A DNA stretch of 64,000 nt, from NCBI GenBank assembly GCA_910584095.1, contig CAJTYU010000015.1, positions 7,603 to 71,602 on the forward strand. The letters run 5' to 3'. The DNA is from an uncultured Dorea sp. (lineage in GTDB: Bacteria > Bacillota > Clostridia > Lachnospirales > Lachnospiraceae). The notes beneath the pieces were generated by a model, which was given only the letters and a program-made list of their open reading frames with translations, was not told where the DNA came from and did not search any database. The translations under genes were made by a program, and so were the position numbers. This document shows positions 24,944-31,939 of the stretch, piece by piece (position 1 is the first letter of the stretch; every line of letters begins with the position of its first letter).

Positions 24944-25675
24944 ATGAAAATTGAGAAGATCAATGACAATCAGATACGCTGTACACTTACGCGGGCTGAT
25001 TTAGCCGACCGCCAGTTAAAACTCAGCGAACTGGCATACGGCACAGAAAAAGCAAAATCACTTTTCCATGATATGATGCAGCAGGCAGCCTACGAGTGCG
25101 GCTTTGAGGCAGAGGACATTCCTCTTATGATTGAGGCAATTCCTGCGTCCGCAGATTCAATTGTGCTGATAATTACTAAAGTAGAAGACCCTGAAGAACT
25201 GGATACCAGATTTTCCCGATTTGCCCCAACGGCAAACGGAGACTGGGATAACAGGCGGGACGCTGCTTCCCTGAAGCTGGAAGGTGCAGAAGACATCCTG
25301 AATCTTTTGGGCAAAGTGAAGGAAAGTATTGCCGCTATTCCAAAGGAACCGGCGCCGGAAGAAGAAGCGCCAGCGAAAAGAACTGACTTAAGGCTGTTTT
25401 CCTTCGCTTCTATGGACGGTGTGATTTCAGCCGCCGAACTTCTTGGCGGCATGTACCACGGCTCAAACACTTTATATAAAGACCACAACTCTGATATGTA
25501 TGTTCTGGCTCTTACCCAGTCTGATCATACAATTAATGATTTCAGCCGAATCTGTAACATGCTGTCCGAATATGGCTCTCTGGAGCATTCCTCGGGAGCG
25601 TCGCTTGCATATCTGGAAGAACACTGTGAGTTAATTTTATCCGCTGATGCGGTGCAGCAGCTTTCACAGATTTAA
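24944..25675 (+). CDS. mecA: Adaptor protein MecA
   Basis: A 243-residue ClpC adaptor. The N-terminal 80 residues (KIEKINDNQIRCTLTRADL, then AAYECGF) form the substrate-binding domain; the C-terminal 80 residues form the ClpC-binding domain (LRLFSFASMDGVISAAELL). The central part is a variable acidic linker with EEEAPAK. MecA delivers targets to ClpCP and, in Bacillus, restrains competence and sporulation factors. ATG at 24944 has AAGGAAG upstream. It is monocistronic, with a strong terminator. Confidence 0.92.
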   Translation: MKIEKINDNQIRCTLTRADLADRQLKLSELAYGTEKAKSLFHDMMQQAAYECGFEAEDIPLMIEAIPASADSIVLIITKVEDPEELDTRFSRFAPTANGDWDNRRDAASLKLEGAEDILNLLGKVKESIAAIPKEPAPEEEAPAKRTDLRLFSFASMDGVISAAELLGGMYHGSNTLYKDHNSDMYVLALTQSDHTINDFSRICNMLSEYGSLEHSSGASLAYLEEHCELILSADAVQQLSQI

Positions 25676-25688
25676 TCCTTTTGCTTTT

Positions 25689-25730
25689 ACGCATAAAAAG
25701 ACTGCCGGTTTCGGCAGTCTTTTTATGCGT
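25689..25730. terminator. Strong terminator after mecA
   Basis: A perfect 18-bp stem (25689-25706 with 25713-25730) around a 6-nt loop includes a T-run within the 3' arm. It also lies 15 bp from the stop of the converging DUF1858 gene and could serve both. Confidence 0.92.
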
Positions 25731-25744
25731 AAATATACGCGTTC

Positions 25745-25957
25745 CTATGCATTTAAAATTGCATTCAGCTTCTCAGTCAGCAAATCCGCATCGATACCAT
25801 GTACCATAGCGGCCTCTGCGATGGATTCGCCCTGAGAAGATGGACATCCGATGCAGTGCATCCCAATCTCCATAAGAGCTTTTGCAACGTCCTCAATCTT
25901 ATCTCCACTGGTCATTAATAACTCGCCTATTGTGGTTTCCTTATTAATCTGTGCCAT
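25745..25957 (-). CDS. DUF1858 protein with CxxC motif
   Basis: A 70-residue protein matching the DUF1858 family (also described as hybrid-cluster-protein-associated redox disulfide domain). The core is GMHCIGCPSSQGESIAEAA, with the CxxC pair. It starts MAQINKETTIGELL behind GAGGCGA. These small proteins are widespread in anaerobes; a redox or iron-sulfur role is suggested by the motif but not proven. Confidence 0.88.
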   Translation of the reverse strand: MAQINKETTIGELLMTSGDKIEDVAKALMEIGMHCIGCPSSQGESIAEAAMVHGIDADLLTEKLNAILNA

Positions 25958-26414
25958 ATTATCGCCTCCTCCCTACACTGGTAATCCTTATTATATCCAT
26001 TTTTCTCCATTGTGTAAACATTTAAAAGCTTTTTCTTCCCGAAATTTGACGATTCAAAATGCAAGATACAATTCCAGTTTTTTCGACAATAAATCAATTT
26101 TGTGATTTGTTTACAAAACATTCGTTCTTTTGATTTCCGCGAGTAATCAACCAAAATCACTAGTTTTTATGTTGATAATGTTGATAAGTTACAAAAACCT
26201 ACCTTTTTTCCGCTCTTTTCACGGCTTTTAATGTTGATAACTTTTGCAAAGCCTTTTGACAAATTATCCCAGCATTTTACAATTTTGTATATTTTATATA
26301 AAGATTCGATTTTTTGCGAAATGACATAATAATTTTTATTTATAACATAAAAAAATCCCGGCATTTTTTTATAAAATAATGCGGGATTTTTCTGCATTTT
26401 ATTATCAGACGATT
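25958..26414. other. AT-rich intergenic region with three TTATCAACA boxes
   Basis: No gene is seen; one 76-codon open frame on the minus strand has poor composition and no ribosome site. Three copies of TTATCAACA lie on the minus strand at 26170-26178, 26179-26187 (directly abutting) and 26232-26240. They differ from the consensus DnaA box TTATCCACA by one base. The right end holds the terminator of the NlpC/P60 gene. Confidence 0.5.
26351..26391 (-). terminator. Terminator of the NlpC/P60 gene
   Basis: Arms AAAAATCCCGGCATT (26351-26365) and AATGCGGGATTTTT (26378-26391) pair with one bulged base and have A/T-runs at both ends. It follows the stop codon of the minus-strand gene by 24 bp. Confidence 0.82.
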
Positions 26415-27350
26415 TTAAATCACACGTCTAACTGTTTTAATATTCATACAGGTTGCCGGAATAATTCCAATACCTTTGGAAGCATTAATTGCATTTACAA
26501 TCTGTCCGTCCCCCATATAAATTCCTACATGGCCTTCATAAAGAATCAAGTCGCCGGGCAGGGCTTGCTCATAACTGATGCCCGTACCGGAATATTCCTG
26601 GTCCCATGTGGTCCTTGGAAGACTAATCCCAAAATGCGCATATACCGACTGAACAAATCCCGAACAGTCTGCTCCATTTGTAAGACTTGTACCTCCCCAT
26701 ACATAGGGGTTTCCAATAAACTGGCAGGCATAATCTACGACAGCCTGTCCCAGCGTCGCAGCATTTGCGGCTTGCTCTTCTGCAATTCGCGCCGCTTCCT
26801 CAGCCGCAATTCTTGCCTCCTCGGCCAGACGGGCTTCCTCTTCCTCCCTTGATTCCGCGTTCTCTACGACTTCCCTGACGTCTTCCGTCTCTGTGTCTGC
26901 CGCAAGTTCTTCCGCCTTCTCTTCAGCCTCGTTGCCTGTAATAATATATTCCGTGTAAACGTAGCCGGTCACTGACCCGGACCGCACCTTCGTCCATTCC
27001 CCAACCGGACCAATAATTTCCGATGCCGAGCCCGGATACAGCTTTCCGACCCACTCGCTTTCTCTTGTCGGCTCACTTCTGACAAAAAGAAATGTATCTG
27101 CACTCACATTTGTGAATGCCATATCTAAATACTCTCCCTTTTCAGTAGGTACCAAATAATCCTCCACGGCTATATCTGTATCTGCCGCATAGCAGTCGTT
27201 TAGCACCTGTTCAATTCCCACGCCCGGAAAAGCAGCTTCAATTCTGTCTGTATTTTCAAGCCCCTCTGCTGCCTCCGCTTTCTCCCCGGAAACTGAAAAT
27301 GTTCCAATTGCAGTAACCAGAAACAATCCTCTCTTAAGACTCGAATTCAT
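26415..27350 (-). CDS. Secreted NlpC/P60 endopeptidase with SH3 domain
   Basis: A 311-residue exported cell-wall hydrolase. The signal peptide is short and mildly hydrophobic (RGLFLVTAIGTFSVSGEKAEA). Residues about 75-130 form an SH3 domain (TFLFVRSEPTRESEWVGKLYPG), followed by a Glu/Ala-rich linker of about 60 residues predicted as a helix, and the NlpC/P60 domain with catalytic Cys in GADCSGFVQSVY and His in GHVGIYMGDG. It cleaves peptide stems of peptidoglycan. The start at 27350 is favoured because AGGAGG abuts the ATG 6 bp upstream. Confidence 0.9.
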   Translation of the reverse strand: MNSSLKRGLFLVTAIGTFSVSGEKAEAAEGLENTDRIEAAFPGVGIEQVLNDCYAADTDIAVEDYLVPTEKGEYLDMAFTNVSADTFLFVRSEPTRESEWVGKLYPGSASEIIGPVGEWTKVRSGSVTGYVYTEYIITGNEAEEKAEELAADTETEDVREVVENAESREEEEARLAEEARIAAEEAARIAEEQAANAATLGQAVVDYACQFIGNPYVWGGTSLTNGADCSGFVQSVYAHFGISLPRTTWDQEYSGTGISYEQALPGDLILYEGHVGIYMGDGQIVNAINASKGIGIIPATCMNIKTVRRVI

Positions 27351-27712
27351 AAACATCCTCCTATCATTCGTCTATGTCTTCTTATCTTTTGTACATTTGA
27401 AAATTTTTCTTCTTCCGGCAATATTACTTTATGCCATTTGTTACAGAATTGTTACAAATATTACGATATCATTATATCAGCACGTATTCCTTGTGTCAAG
27501 CTTATAAACCTCAATTTTTCATTCTTTTTATTATTTTTTTCTTAATTTGTTTTGTCATATTTTGTTAAAATTTATTACAATTTTGTTAAATAATGGAAGA
27601 TTTGGACGTTATTTATTTTTTCAAAAAAATATTTTTTTCTTGACAAATCTAATCTTTTTATCTAATATTAATTATAGTAATCATTATCAATATTATTTGA
27701 GGAGAGATAATT
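27351..27712. promoter_or_regulatory. Intergenic region with perR promoter and Per/Fur box
   Basis: No gene is seen. TTGACA (27640-27645), a 17-bp spacer and TAATAT (27663-27668) form the promoter of perR. Directly downstream, 27671-27691 reads on the minus strand TGATAATGATTACTATAAT, close to the 7-1-7 Fur/Per consensus TGATAATnATTATCA. The box covers the transcription start, so PerR probably represses its own gene. Confidence 0.75.
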
Positions 27713-28102
27713 ATGACGGCTTTAAAATACAGCAGACAGCGGGAAGTAATCAAAAGCTATCTTTCTGAGACGGCTGAGCACCCTACTGCGGATACTGTAT
27801 ATATGCATGTCAAGGAATATTTTCCCCGTATCAGCTTGGGAACCGTTTACCGCAACCTTAACCTCCTTACTGACATGGGGGATGCAGTCAAGATTACAAC
27901 TCCTGACGGAGCAGTCCGGTTTGACGGAACGACTTCTCCCCACTATCATGCATTATGTACAGAATGCGGCAGATTATTCGATTTAGATATGAACGTTTCC
28001 GAATCAATCAATGAAGAAGCAAGAGCATGCTTTTCGGGAACAATCCATTCCCATTCCGCTATTTTTTATGGAGTGTGCGGTCATTGTCAAAGCAATCAAT
28101 AA
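27713..28102 (+). CDS. perR: Fur family regulator, PerR-like
   Basis: A 129-residue metal-dependent repressor. The N-terminal winged helix includes HPTADTVYMHVKEYFPRISLGTVYRNL; the C-terminal dimer domain has HYHALCTECGRLFDLD and CGHC, the two CxxC zinc sites. Residues FDGTTSPHYH fit PerR, whose regulatory histidines are oxidised by peroxide. The gene is followed by a rubrerythrin at 83 bp and preceded by a Per/Fur box, so it senses peroxide and controls peroxide detoxification (inference strongly supported by context). Confidence 0.9.
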   Translation: MTALKYSRQREVIKSYLSETAEHPTADTVYMHVKEYFPRISLGTVYRNLNLLTDMGDAVKITTPDGAVRFDGTTSPHYHALCTECGRLFDLDMNVSESINEEARACFSGTIHSHSAIFYGVCGHCQSNQ

Positions 28103-28185
28103 CACGAAATAACATCATTGGTTTATATCAGTAGCAAATACTGATTTAAATAAAATACTATCATTAAGAAAAGGAGATAACGATT

Positions 28186-28728
28186 ATGAAAAAATTTGTA
28201 TGTTCAGTATGCGGTTATGTTTATGAAGGAGAGGCTGCACCAGAGAAATGTCCTCAGTGCGGTGTTGGCGCAGACAAGTTTACAGAGCAGGGCGAAGGCT
28301 TAAGCTGGGCTGCCGAGCATGTTGTAGGCGTTGCTCAGGGCGTAAGCGAAGACATCATCGAAGATTTAAGAGCTAATTTCAACGGCGAGTGCTCAGAAGT
28401 TGGTATGTATCTTGCAATGGCAAGAGTTGCCCACAGAGAAGGTTATCCGGAGATTGGTTTATACTGGGAGAAAGCTGCTTACGAAGAGGCAGAACATGCC
28501 GCTAAATTCGCAGAACTTCTCGGCGAAGTTGTAACAGACAGCACAAAGAAGAACCTTGAGATGAGAGTTGCCGCTGAGAACGGCGCTACCGCAGGCAAAT
28601 TCGATCTTGCAAAGAGAGCTAAGGCTGCGAACCTTGACGCAATCCATGACACCGTACACGAGATGGCCAGGGACGAGGCAAGACACGGCAAAGCATTCGA
28701 AGGACTTCTTAAGAGATACTTCGGCTAA
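28186..28728 (+). CDS. Reverse rubrerythrin (rubredoxin domain first)
   Basis: A 180-residue non-heme iron peroxidase. The N-terminal rubredoxin domain has CSVCGYVYEG and CPQCG; the C-terminal four-helix di-iron domain has ECSEVGMYLAMARVAHREG, EEAEHAAKFAELLGE and DEARHGKAFEGLL, with the Glu and His ligands. The order rubredoxin-then-ferritin-like is reversed compared with classical rubrerythrin and typical of clostridial NADH peroxidases. Codon choice is biased, suggesting high expression. It is preceded by AAGGAG and ends at a strong terminator. It reduces hydrogen peroxide in the cytoplasm. Confidence 0.94.
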   Translation: MKKFVCSVCGYVYEGEAAPEKCPQCGVGADKFTEQGEGLSWAAEHVVGVAQGVSEDIIEDLRANFNGECSEVGMYLAMARVAHREGYPEIGLYWEKAAYEEAEHAAKFAELLGEVVTDSTKKNLEMRVAAENGATAGKFDLAKRAKAANLDAIHDTVHEMARDEARHGKAFEGLLKRYFG

Positions 28729-28747
28729 AACTAAAAGGAAGCTTGAT

Positions 28748-28777
28748 AAAAAAGAGATACTTCGGTATCTCTTTTTT
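28748..28777. terminator. Terminator with UUCG tetraloop after rubrerythrin
   Basis: AAAAAAGAGATAC and GTATCTCTTTTTT pair perfectly over 13 bp around TTCG, a very stable tetraloop. Confidence 0.93.
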
Positions 28778-28997
28778 ATATTCATATAACGGACCATATC
28801 TTTCATTGCAGCTCCTTCAAAATCCCATCCAAAAAGATAGTCAAACAATTCATCCTACGGCCCCACTGTTACGGATAGTTTCTAAAATTTATATATATGT
28901 ATTGCTTTTTTTCCCGGTTGGGTATAATATTAATATATCACAACATAGTTTTAAAAACCACTTGTCGATATATAACTATTTATGGGGGGGAAATATC

Positions 28998-29660
28998 ATG
29001 GCAGATACAATAAAAAAACACATTAAAGATCCGGGAAGCGCCATTACTCATTTTATCGGAATGCTGATGGCCGTCTTTGCGTCCATACCGCTTCTGATCA
29101 AAGCGGCCCATGAACCGGAACAGATTTATATTATATCCATTATAATTTATGCTGCCAGCCTGATTTTATTATATGCCGCCAGCACTACCTATCATACCTT
29201 TGACCGTTCCAAACGGATCAATACGATTTTGAAAAAAATAGACCACATGATGATCTCCGTCTTGATCGCGGGAAGCTACACTCCGATCTGTCTCTTAGTT
29301 CTGCGCGGCCGGCTTGGCATCATTCTGCTCGCCATCGTCTGGAGCTTTGCAATTGCCGGAATCATCATCAAAGCATTCTGGATCAACTGTCCAAAGTGGG
29401 TGTCTTCCGTCTTATATATCGGCATGGGCTGGACCTGCGTATTGGCGTTTACCCAGCTTTTAAACACTTTGTCTCCCGCTGCCTTTGGATGGCTTCTTGC
29501 CGGAGGTATCATCTACACCATAGGCGGTGTTATTTATGCATTAAAGCTCTCATTATTTAACACAAAGCACCGGTATTTTGGAAGTCATGAGATATTCCAC
29601 CTGTTTGTAATGGGCGGAAGCGCTTGTCATTTCATAGTAATGTATGCATTTGTACTATGA
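28998..29660 (+). CDS. Hemolysin III family (YqfA/PAQR-like) membrane protein
   Basis: A 220-residue protein with seven predicted transmembrane segments. The start MADTIKKHIKDPGSAITHFIG is typical of the family; conserved histidines occur in STTYHTFDRSK and in HEIFHLFVMGGSACHF, probably a zinc site as in PAQR proteins. The name hemolysin III is historical and does not show toxicity. The ATG at 28998 is chosen over upstream in-frame codons because of the protein match and a -10 TATAAT at 28923-28928. Confidence 0.88.
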   Translation: MADTIKKHIKDPGSAITHFIGMLMAVFASIPLLIKAAHEPEQIYIISIIIYAASLILLYAASTTYHTFDRSKRINTILKKIDHMMISVLIAGSYTPICLLVLRGRLGIILLAIVWSFAIAGIIIKAFWINCPKWVSSVLYIGMGWTCVLAFTQLLNTLSPAAFGWLLAGGIIYTIGGVIYALKLSLFNTKHRYFGSHEIFHLFVMGGSACHFIVMYAFVL

Positions 29661-29715
29661 CGCTTTACAGTCTTATCCAATGTCAGTTATAATAAAAGAA
29701 ATAAACAGCCCATTA

Positions 29716-29763
29716 AGATGTAAAGTCCCTGTTGGATCTCCCAGTATACTTTACATCTTTTTG
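29716..29763. terminator. Bidirectional terminator between hlyIII and the GIY-YIG gene
   Basis: AGATGTAAAG (29716-29725) and CTTTACATCT (29749-29758) pair perfectly with a 23-nt loop, followed by TTTTTG. The 3' arm contains the stop codon of the converging GIY-YIG gene. Confidence 0.75.
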
Positions 29764-30008
29764 TTTCCATTTTCTTTCACCAGCTTCTCTTTCGCCGCCT
29801 TATTCATATGCTTGATCGCATATTCCCTCTGCATAGCCTCCTCTTTCGTTTCAAAAGCCTCATAATACGCCAGCCTGACCGGTCTGCGGCTGTGTGTATA
29901 TTTCGCGCCTTTCCCTTCATTATGCGCCTTAACCCGTTTCTCAATATCCGTCGTCCATCCCGTATATAAACTTCCGTCCCGACATCTGACCATATATGTA
30001 TAATTCAT
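29751..30008 (-). CDS. GIY-YIG domain protein (YhbQ-like)
   Basis: An 85-residue protein consisting of one GIY-YIG nuclease domain: NYTYMVRCRDGSLYTGWTTD, then the RVKAHNEGKGAKYT motif and the Glu of KEEAMQREYAIK. The ATG at 30008 has GGAGAG upstream; an open extension further 5' has no signals. Stand-alone members are common in bacteria and have poorly known roles in DNA damage. It follows the spoIIQ-like gene's terminator region on the same strand. Confidence 0.88.
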   Translation of the reverse strand: MNYTYMVRCRDGSLYTGWTTDIEKRVKAHNEGKGAKYTHSRRPVRLAYYEAFETKEEAMQREYAIKHMNKAAKEKLVKENGNKKM

Positions 30009-30134
30009 AATCTCTCCACCGTTTTCCATGTACGCATCCATGTATTCCGGCCGGCTTTGCTGCTCTGTCTGCTGCGCTTCGCCCGCCTTACATCCAGTAT
30101 AACCACCATGACCCTTACGCGCAACCACAGCCAG

Positions 30135-30168
30135 AAAAAAAGCCTGGCATCCGCCCGGCTTTCTTTCC
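30135..30168 (-). terminator. Terminator after the spoIID-spoIIQ pair
   Basis: On the minus strand AAAGCC-GGGC and GCC-AGGCTTTTTTT form a stem with small internal mismatches followed by seven T. It separates the sporulation pair from the GIY-YIG gene. Confidence 0.7.
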
Positions 30169-30175
30169 TTCTCTT

Positions 30176-30934
30176 CTACTCATCCACAAACTGCAGCGGA
30201 TCGATCGGCTGTCCGTCTTTCCTCAGTTCGTAATACACATTGCACCCCTCAACGGAATAATACTTCGTCGGCTGGCTTACATATCCGATGACTGTATTTG
30301 CATTCACGTAATCGCCGGTATTTAGCGGAACCTCCTTAAGCTGCCCAACAAACAGCTCATATCCGTTTCCCAGGTCCAAATTGACTGTAGTGCCTGTCTG
30401 CGCTGTTACATCAATGGATTTTACCATTCCGGCCGCGCCGCTGATAACCTGATCTCCTTCTGCGCCGGAAATTACCAGCGCCGGATTGTACTTATACTGA
30501 TCAAGCGTAGAGAAATATACAGTCTTGTCCATGCTGAAATTCAAAAGAATCTGCCCGTTTACCGGCCACAACAGCTGGCTGCTCTCACTAAAACTAAGCG
30601 CTGTACCGCTTCCCGCCGTCTCCACGCCCGGCTGGACTTCCGTTATCTCCTCTTCGGCGCCTTCTCCTGTTTCTTCCTTTGTTTCTTCGATTTCCTTTTC
30701 TTTCTCGTCATCTTCTGTATCAATTACCAGCCTGTCTGTATTTGCTGATCTTGTTTGCACCTTCACTTTATCTTCTGTGCTGTCGGTTTGCTCCAACCTG
30801 CCGGTCTCTGAGCGGTCGGATTTCTGGTAACTCTTCAGTGTATATGTTCCCACAATCGCAACTGCCGCCGCAAAGCAAATTGCAATCCCAACAGACGCAC
30901 CTCTTTTTCTTGAAGGCTTTGGTCTCTTATTCAT
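30176..30934 (-). CDS. SpoIIQ-like protein with inactive M23 domain
   Basis: A 252-residue protein with an N-terminal membrane anchor (VGIAICFAAAVAIVGTYTL), a Glu/Lys/Thr-rich linker and a C-terminal LytM/M23 fold (LLWPVNGQILLNF to QPIDPLQFVDE). All four expected zinc ligands are replaced: the HxxxD region reads NPALVISG, and the HLHFE motif reads NVYYE. It cannot be a zinc endopeptidase of the usual type. It follows spoIID by 42 bp, the spoIID-spoIIQ order seen in clostridia, and would form the channel across the forespore membrane with SpoIIIAH. The ATG at 30934 has AGAGG 8 bp upstream. Confidence 0.82.
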   Translation of the reverse strand: MNKRPKPSRKRGASVGIAICFAAAVAIVGTYTLKSYQKSDRSETGRLEQTDSTEDKVKVQTRSANTDRLVIDTEDDEKEKEIEETKEETGEGAEEEITEVQPGVETAGSGTALSFSESSQLLWPVNGQILLNFSMDKTVYFSTLDQYKYNPALVISGAEGDQVISGAAGMVKSIDVTAQTGTTVNLDLGNGYELFVGQLKEVPLNTGDYVNANTVIGYVSQPTKYYSVEGCNVYYELRKDGQPIDPLQFVDE

Positions 30935-30976
30935 ATTCATCACCTCTGGCTATATTTTTGCCAGAAGCCGGTTCTT

Positions 30977-31864
30977 TTATTCAGTGTCTCTCACAATATC
31001 GGTAACTTCTTTTAACTCTGTTCCCTCAAAAAAATATGCAAGAATTTCATCAAAACCGCTTCCATCTTTTGCCATCCTGTTTGCCGTATATTGGCTCATT
31101 CCAAGTCCATGTCCCACTCCTCTTGTGGTAATACGAAGCTTTCCGTCATAATTCTGCAGCGTAAAACAGCTGGAGGCAAGTCCATAAGTTTTGCGAAATT
31201 CTTCTCCGTTTACCGTTTCCTCCCCGGCCTGCACGCTAAGCACATATCCAGCCGTATCCACGGCGGTAACCTGAACCTCCATTTCATCCAGAATAATTGT
31301 CTGCATCTGTTCCTTTGCTTCAATATCAAGCGGGCACTCTTTTATCTTCAAATAAGGATACTCTTCACTCCCCAGCACCTCCGCTCCGTCTCTGGTGCTT
31401 CCGTTTGTCAATCTGCAATAAGGTACGTTTGCAGGCGCTCCTCCATACATCAACACTTGTCCATCCGTCTCTTCCCATGCAGATTTCAGCTTATCATAAT
31501 TCCCGCTATATTTTCCCGCTCCCCATTCCTTGCGCATCTCTTCCGTTGTCCAAAATTCATCCGGAAGAACCGTACTGCTGCCCGCTTCCAAAATCTGTCC
31601 ATACACAGTCGTCCTCACTAATACCGCCTGAGCCTTCAGCGCCTCCCCGTTATAATCAGCCGGTATTTCTTTTGCGAGCCTTCCAATGCAATATTCCTCA
31701 ATGGACATCTCTATTTCTTTTCCTTCATTTTCTACTGTAATAACCTCCTCATCCACATTTGCAGAGGTCTTTACCGTCGGTCCGTTTAAAAAAACGGTAA
31801 TTATATACGGTAATAGTACAATAATTATTAGATAGCTTCCCATTCGTTTCATTTTCTGCAGCAT
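30977..31864 (-). CDS. spoIID: Stage II sporulation protein D, lytic transglycosylase
   Basis: A 295-residue protein anchored by one N-terminal segment (MGSYLIIIVLLPYIITVFL). The SpoIID domain follows with EYCIGRLAKEIPADYNGEALKAQAV, whose Glu is the catalytic residue, then RLTNGSTRDGAE and TRGVGHGLGMSQYTAN near the end. It degrades septal peptidoglycan during engulfment. The ATG at 31864 has GGGAGG 7 bp upstream; earlier ATGs lie within the hairpin and have no ribosome site. The upstream hairpin and promoter are described separately. Confidence 0.93.
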   Translation of the reverse strand: MLQKMKRMGSYLIIIVLLPYIITVFLNGPTVKTSANVDEEVITVENEGKEIEMSIEEYCIGRLAKEIPADYNGEALKAQAVLVRTTVYGQILEAGSSTVLPDEFWTTEEMRKEWGAGKYSGNYDKLKSAWEETDGQVLMYGGAPANVPYCRLTNGSTRDGAEVLGSEEYPYLKIKECPLDIEAKEQMQTIILDEMEVQVTAVDTAGYVLSVQAGEETVNGEEFRKTYGLASSCFTLQNYDGKLRITTRGVGHGLGMSQYTANRMAKDGSGFDEILAYFFEGTELKEVTDIVRDTE

Positions 31865-31913
31865 AAAAAGCCCTCCCATACGATAATGTATGAGAGGACT
31901 CTTCCTTTTATGC
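31865..31913 (-). promoter_or_regulatory. glgP terminator hairpin that buries the spoIID ribosome site and contains a sigma-E promoter
   Basis: On the minus strand, arms 31903-31888 and 31881-31866 pair over about 16 bp around a 6-nt loop, and a run of five T ends directly at the spoIID ATG. The GGGAGGG ribosome site is entirely within the 3' arm. GCATAAA (31907-31913), 14 bp and CATACATT (31885-31892) match the sigma-E consensus, the -10 perfectly. The start would be near 31879, so the sigma-E transcript lacks the 5' arm and its ribosome site is single-stranded. Confidence 0.72.
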
Positions 31914-31939
31914 ACGCACTATTTATCAATACGCAGAAA

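Noticed and set aside
26167..26397. A 76-codon open frame on the minus strand in the AT-rich gap
   Set aside because: Rich in Lys/Tyr/Ile as expected from AT-rich DNA, no ribosome site, overlaps the terminator of the NlpC/P60 gene and the repeated boxes.
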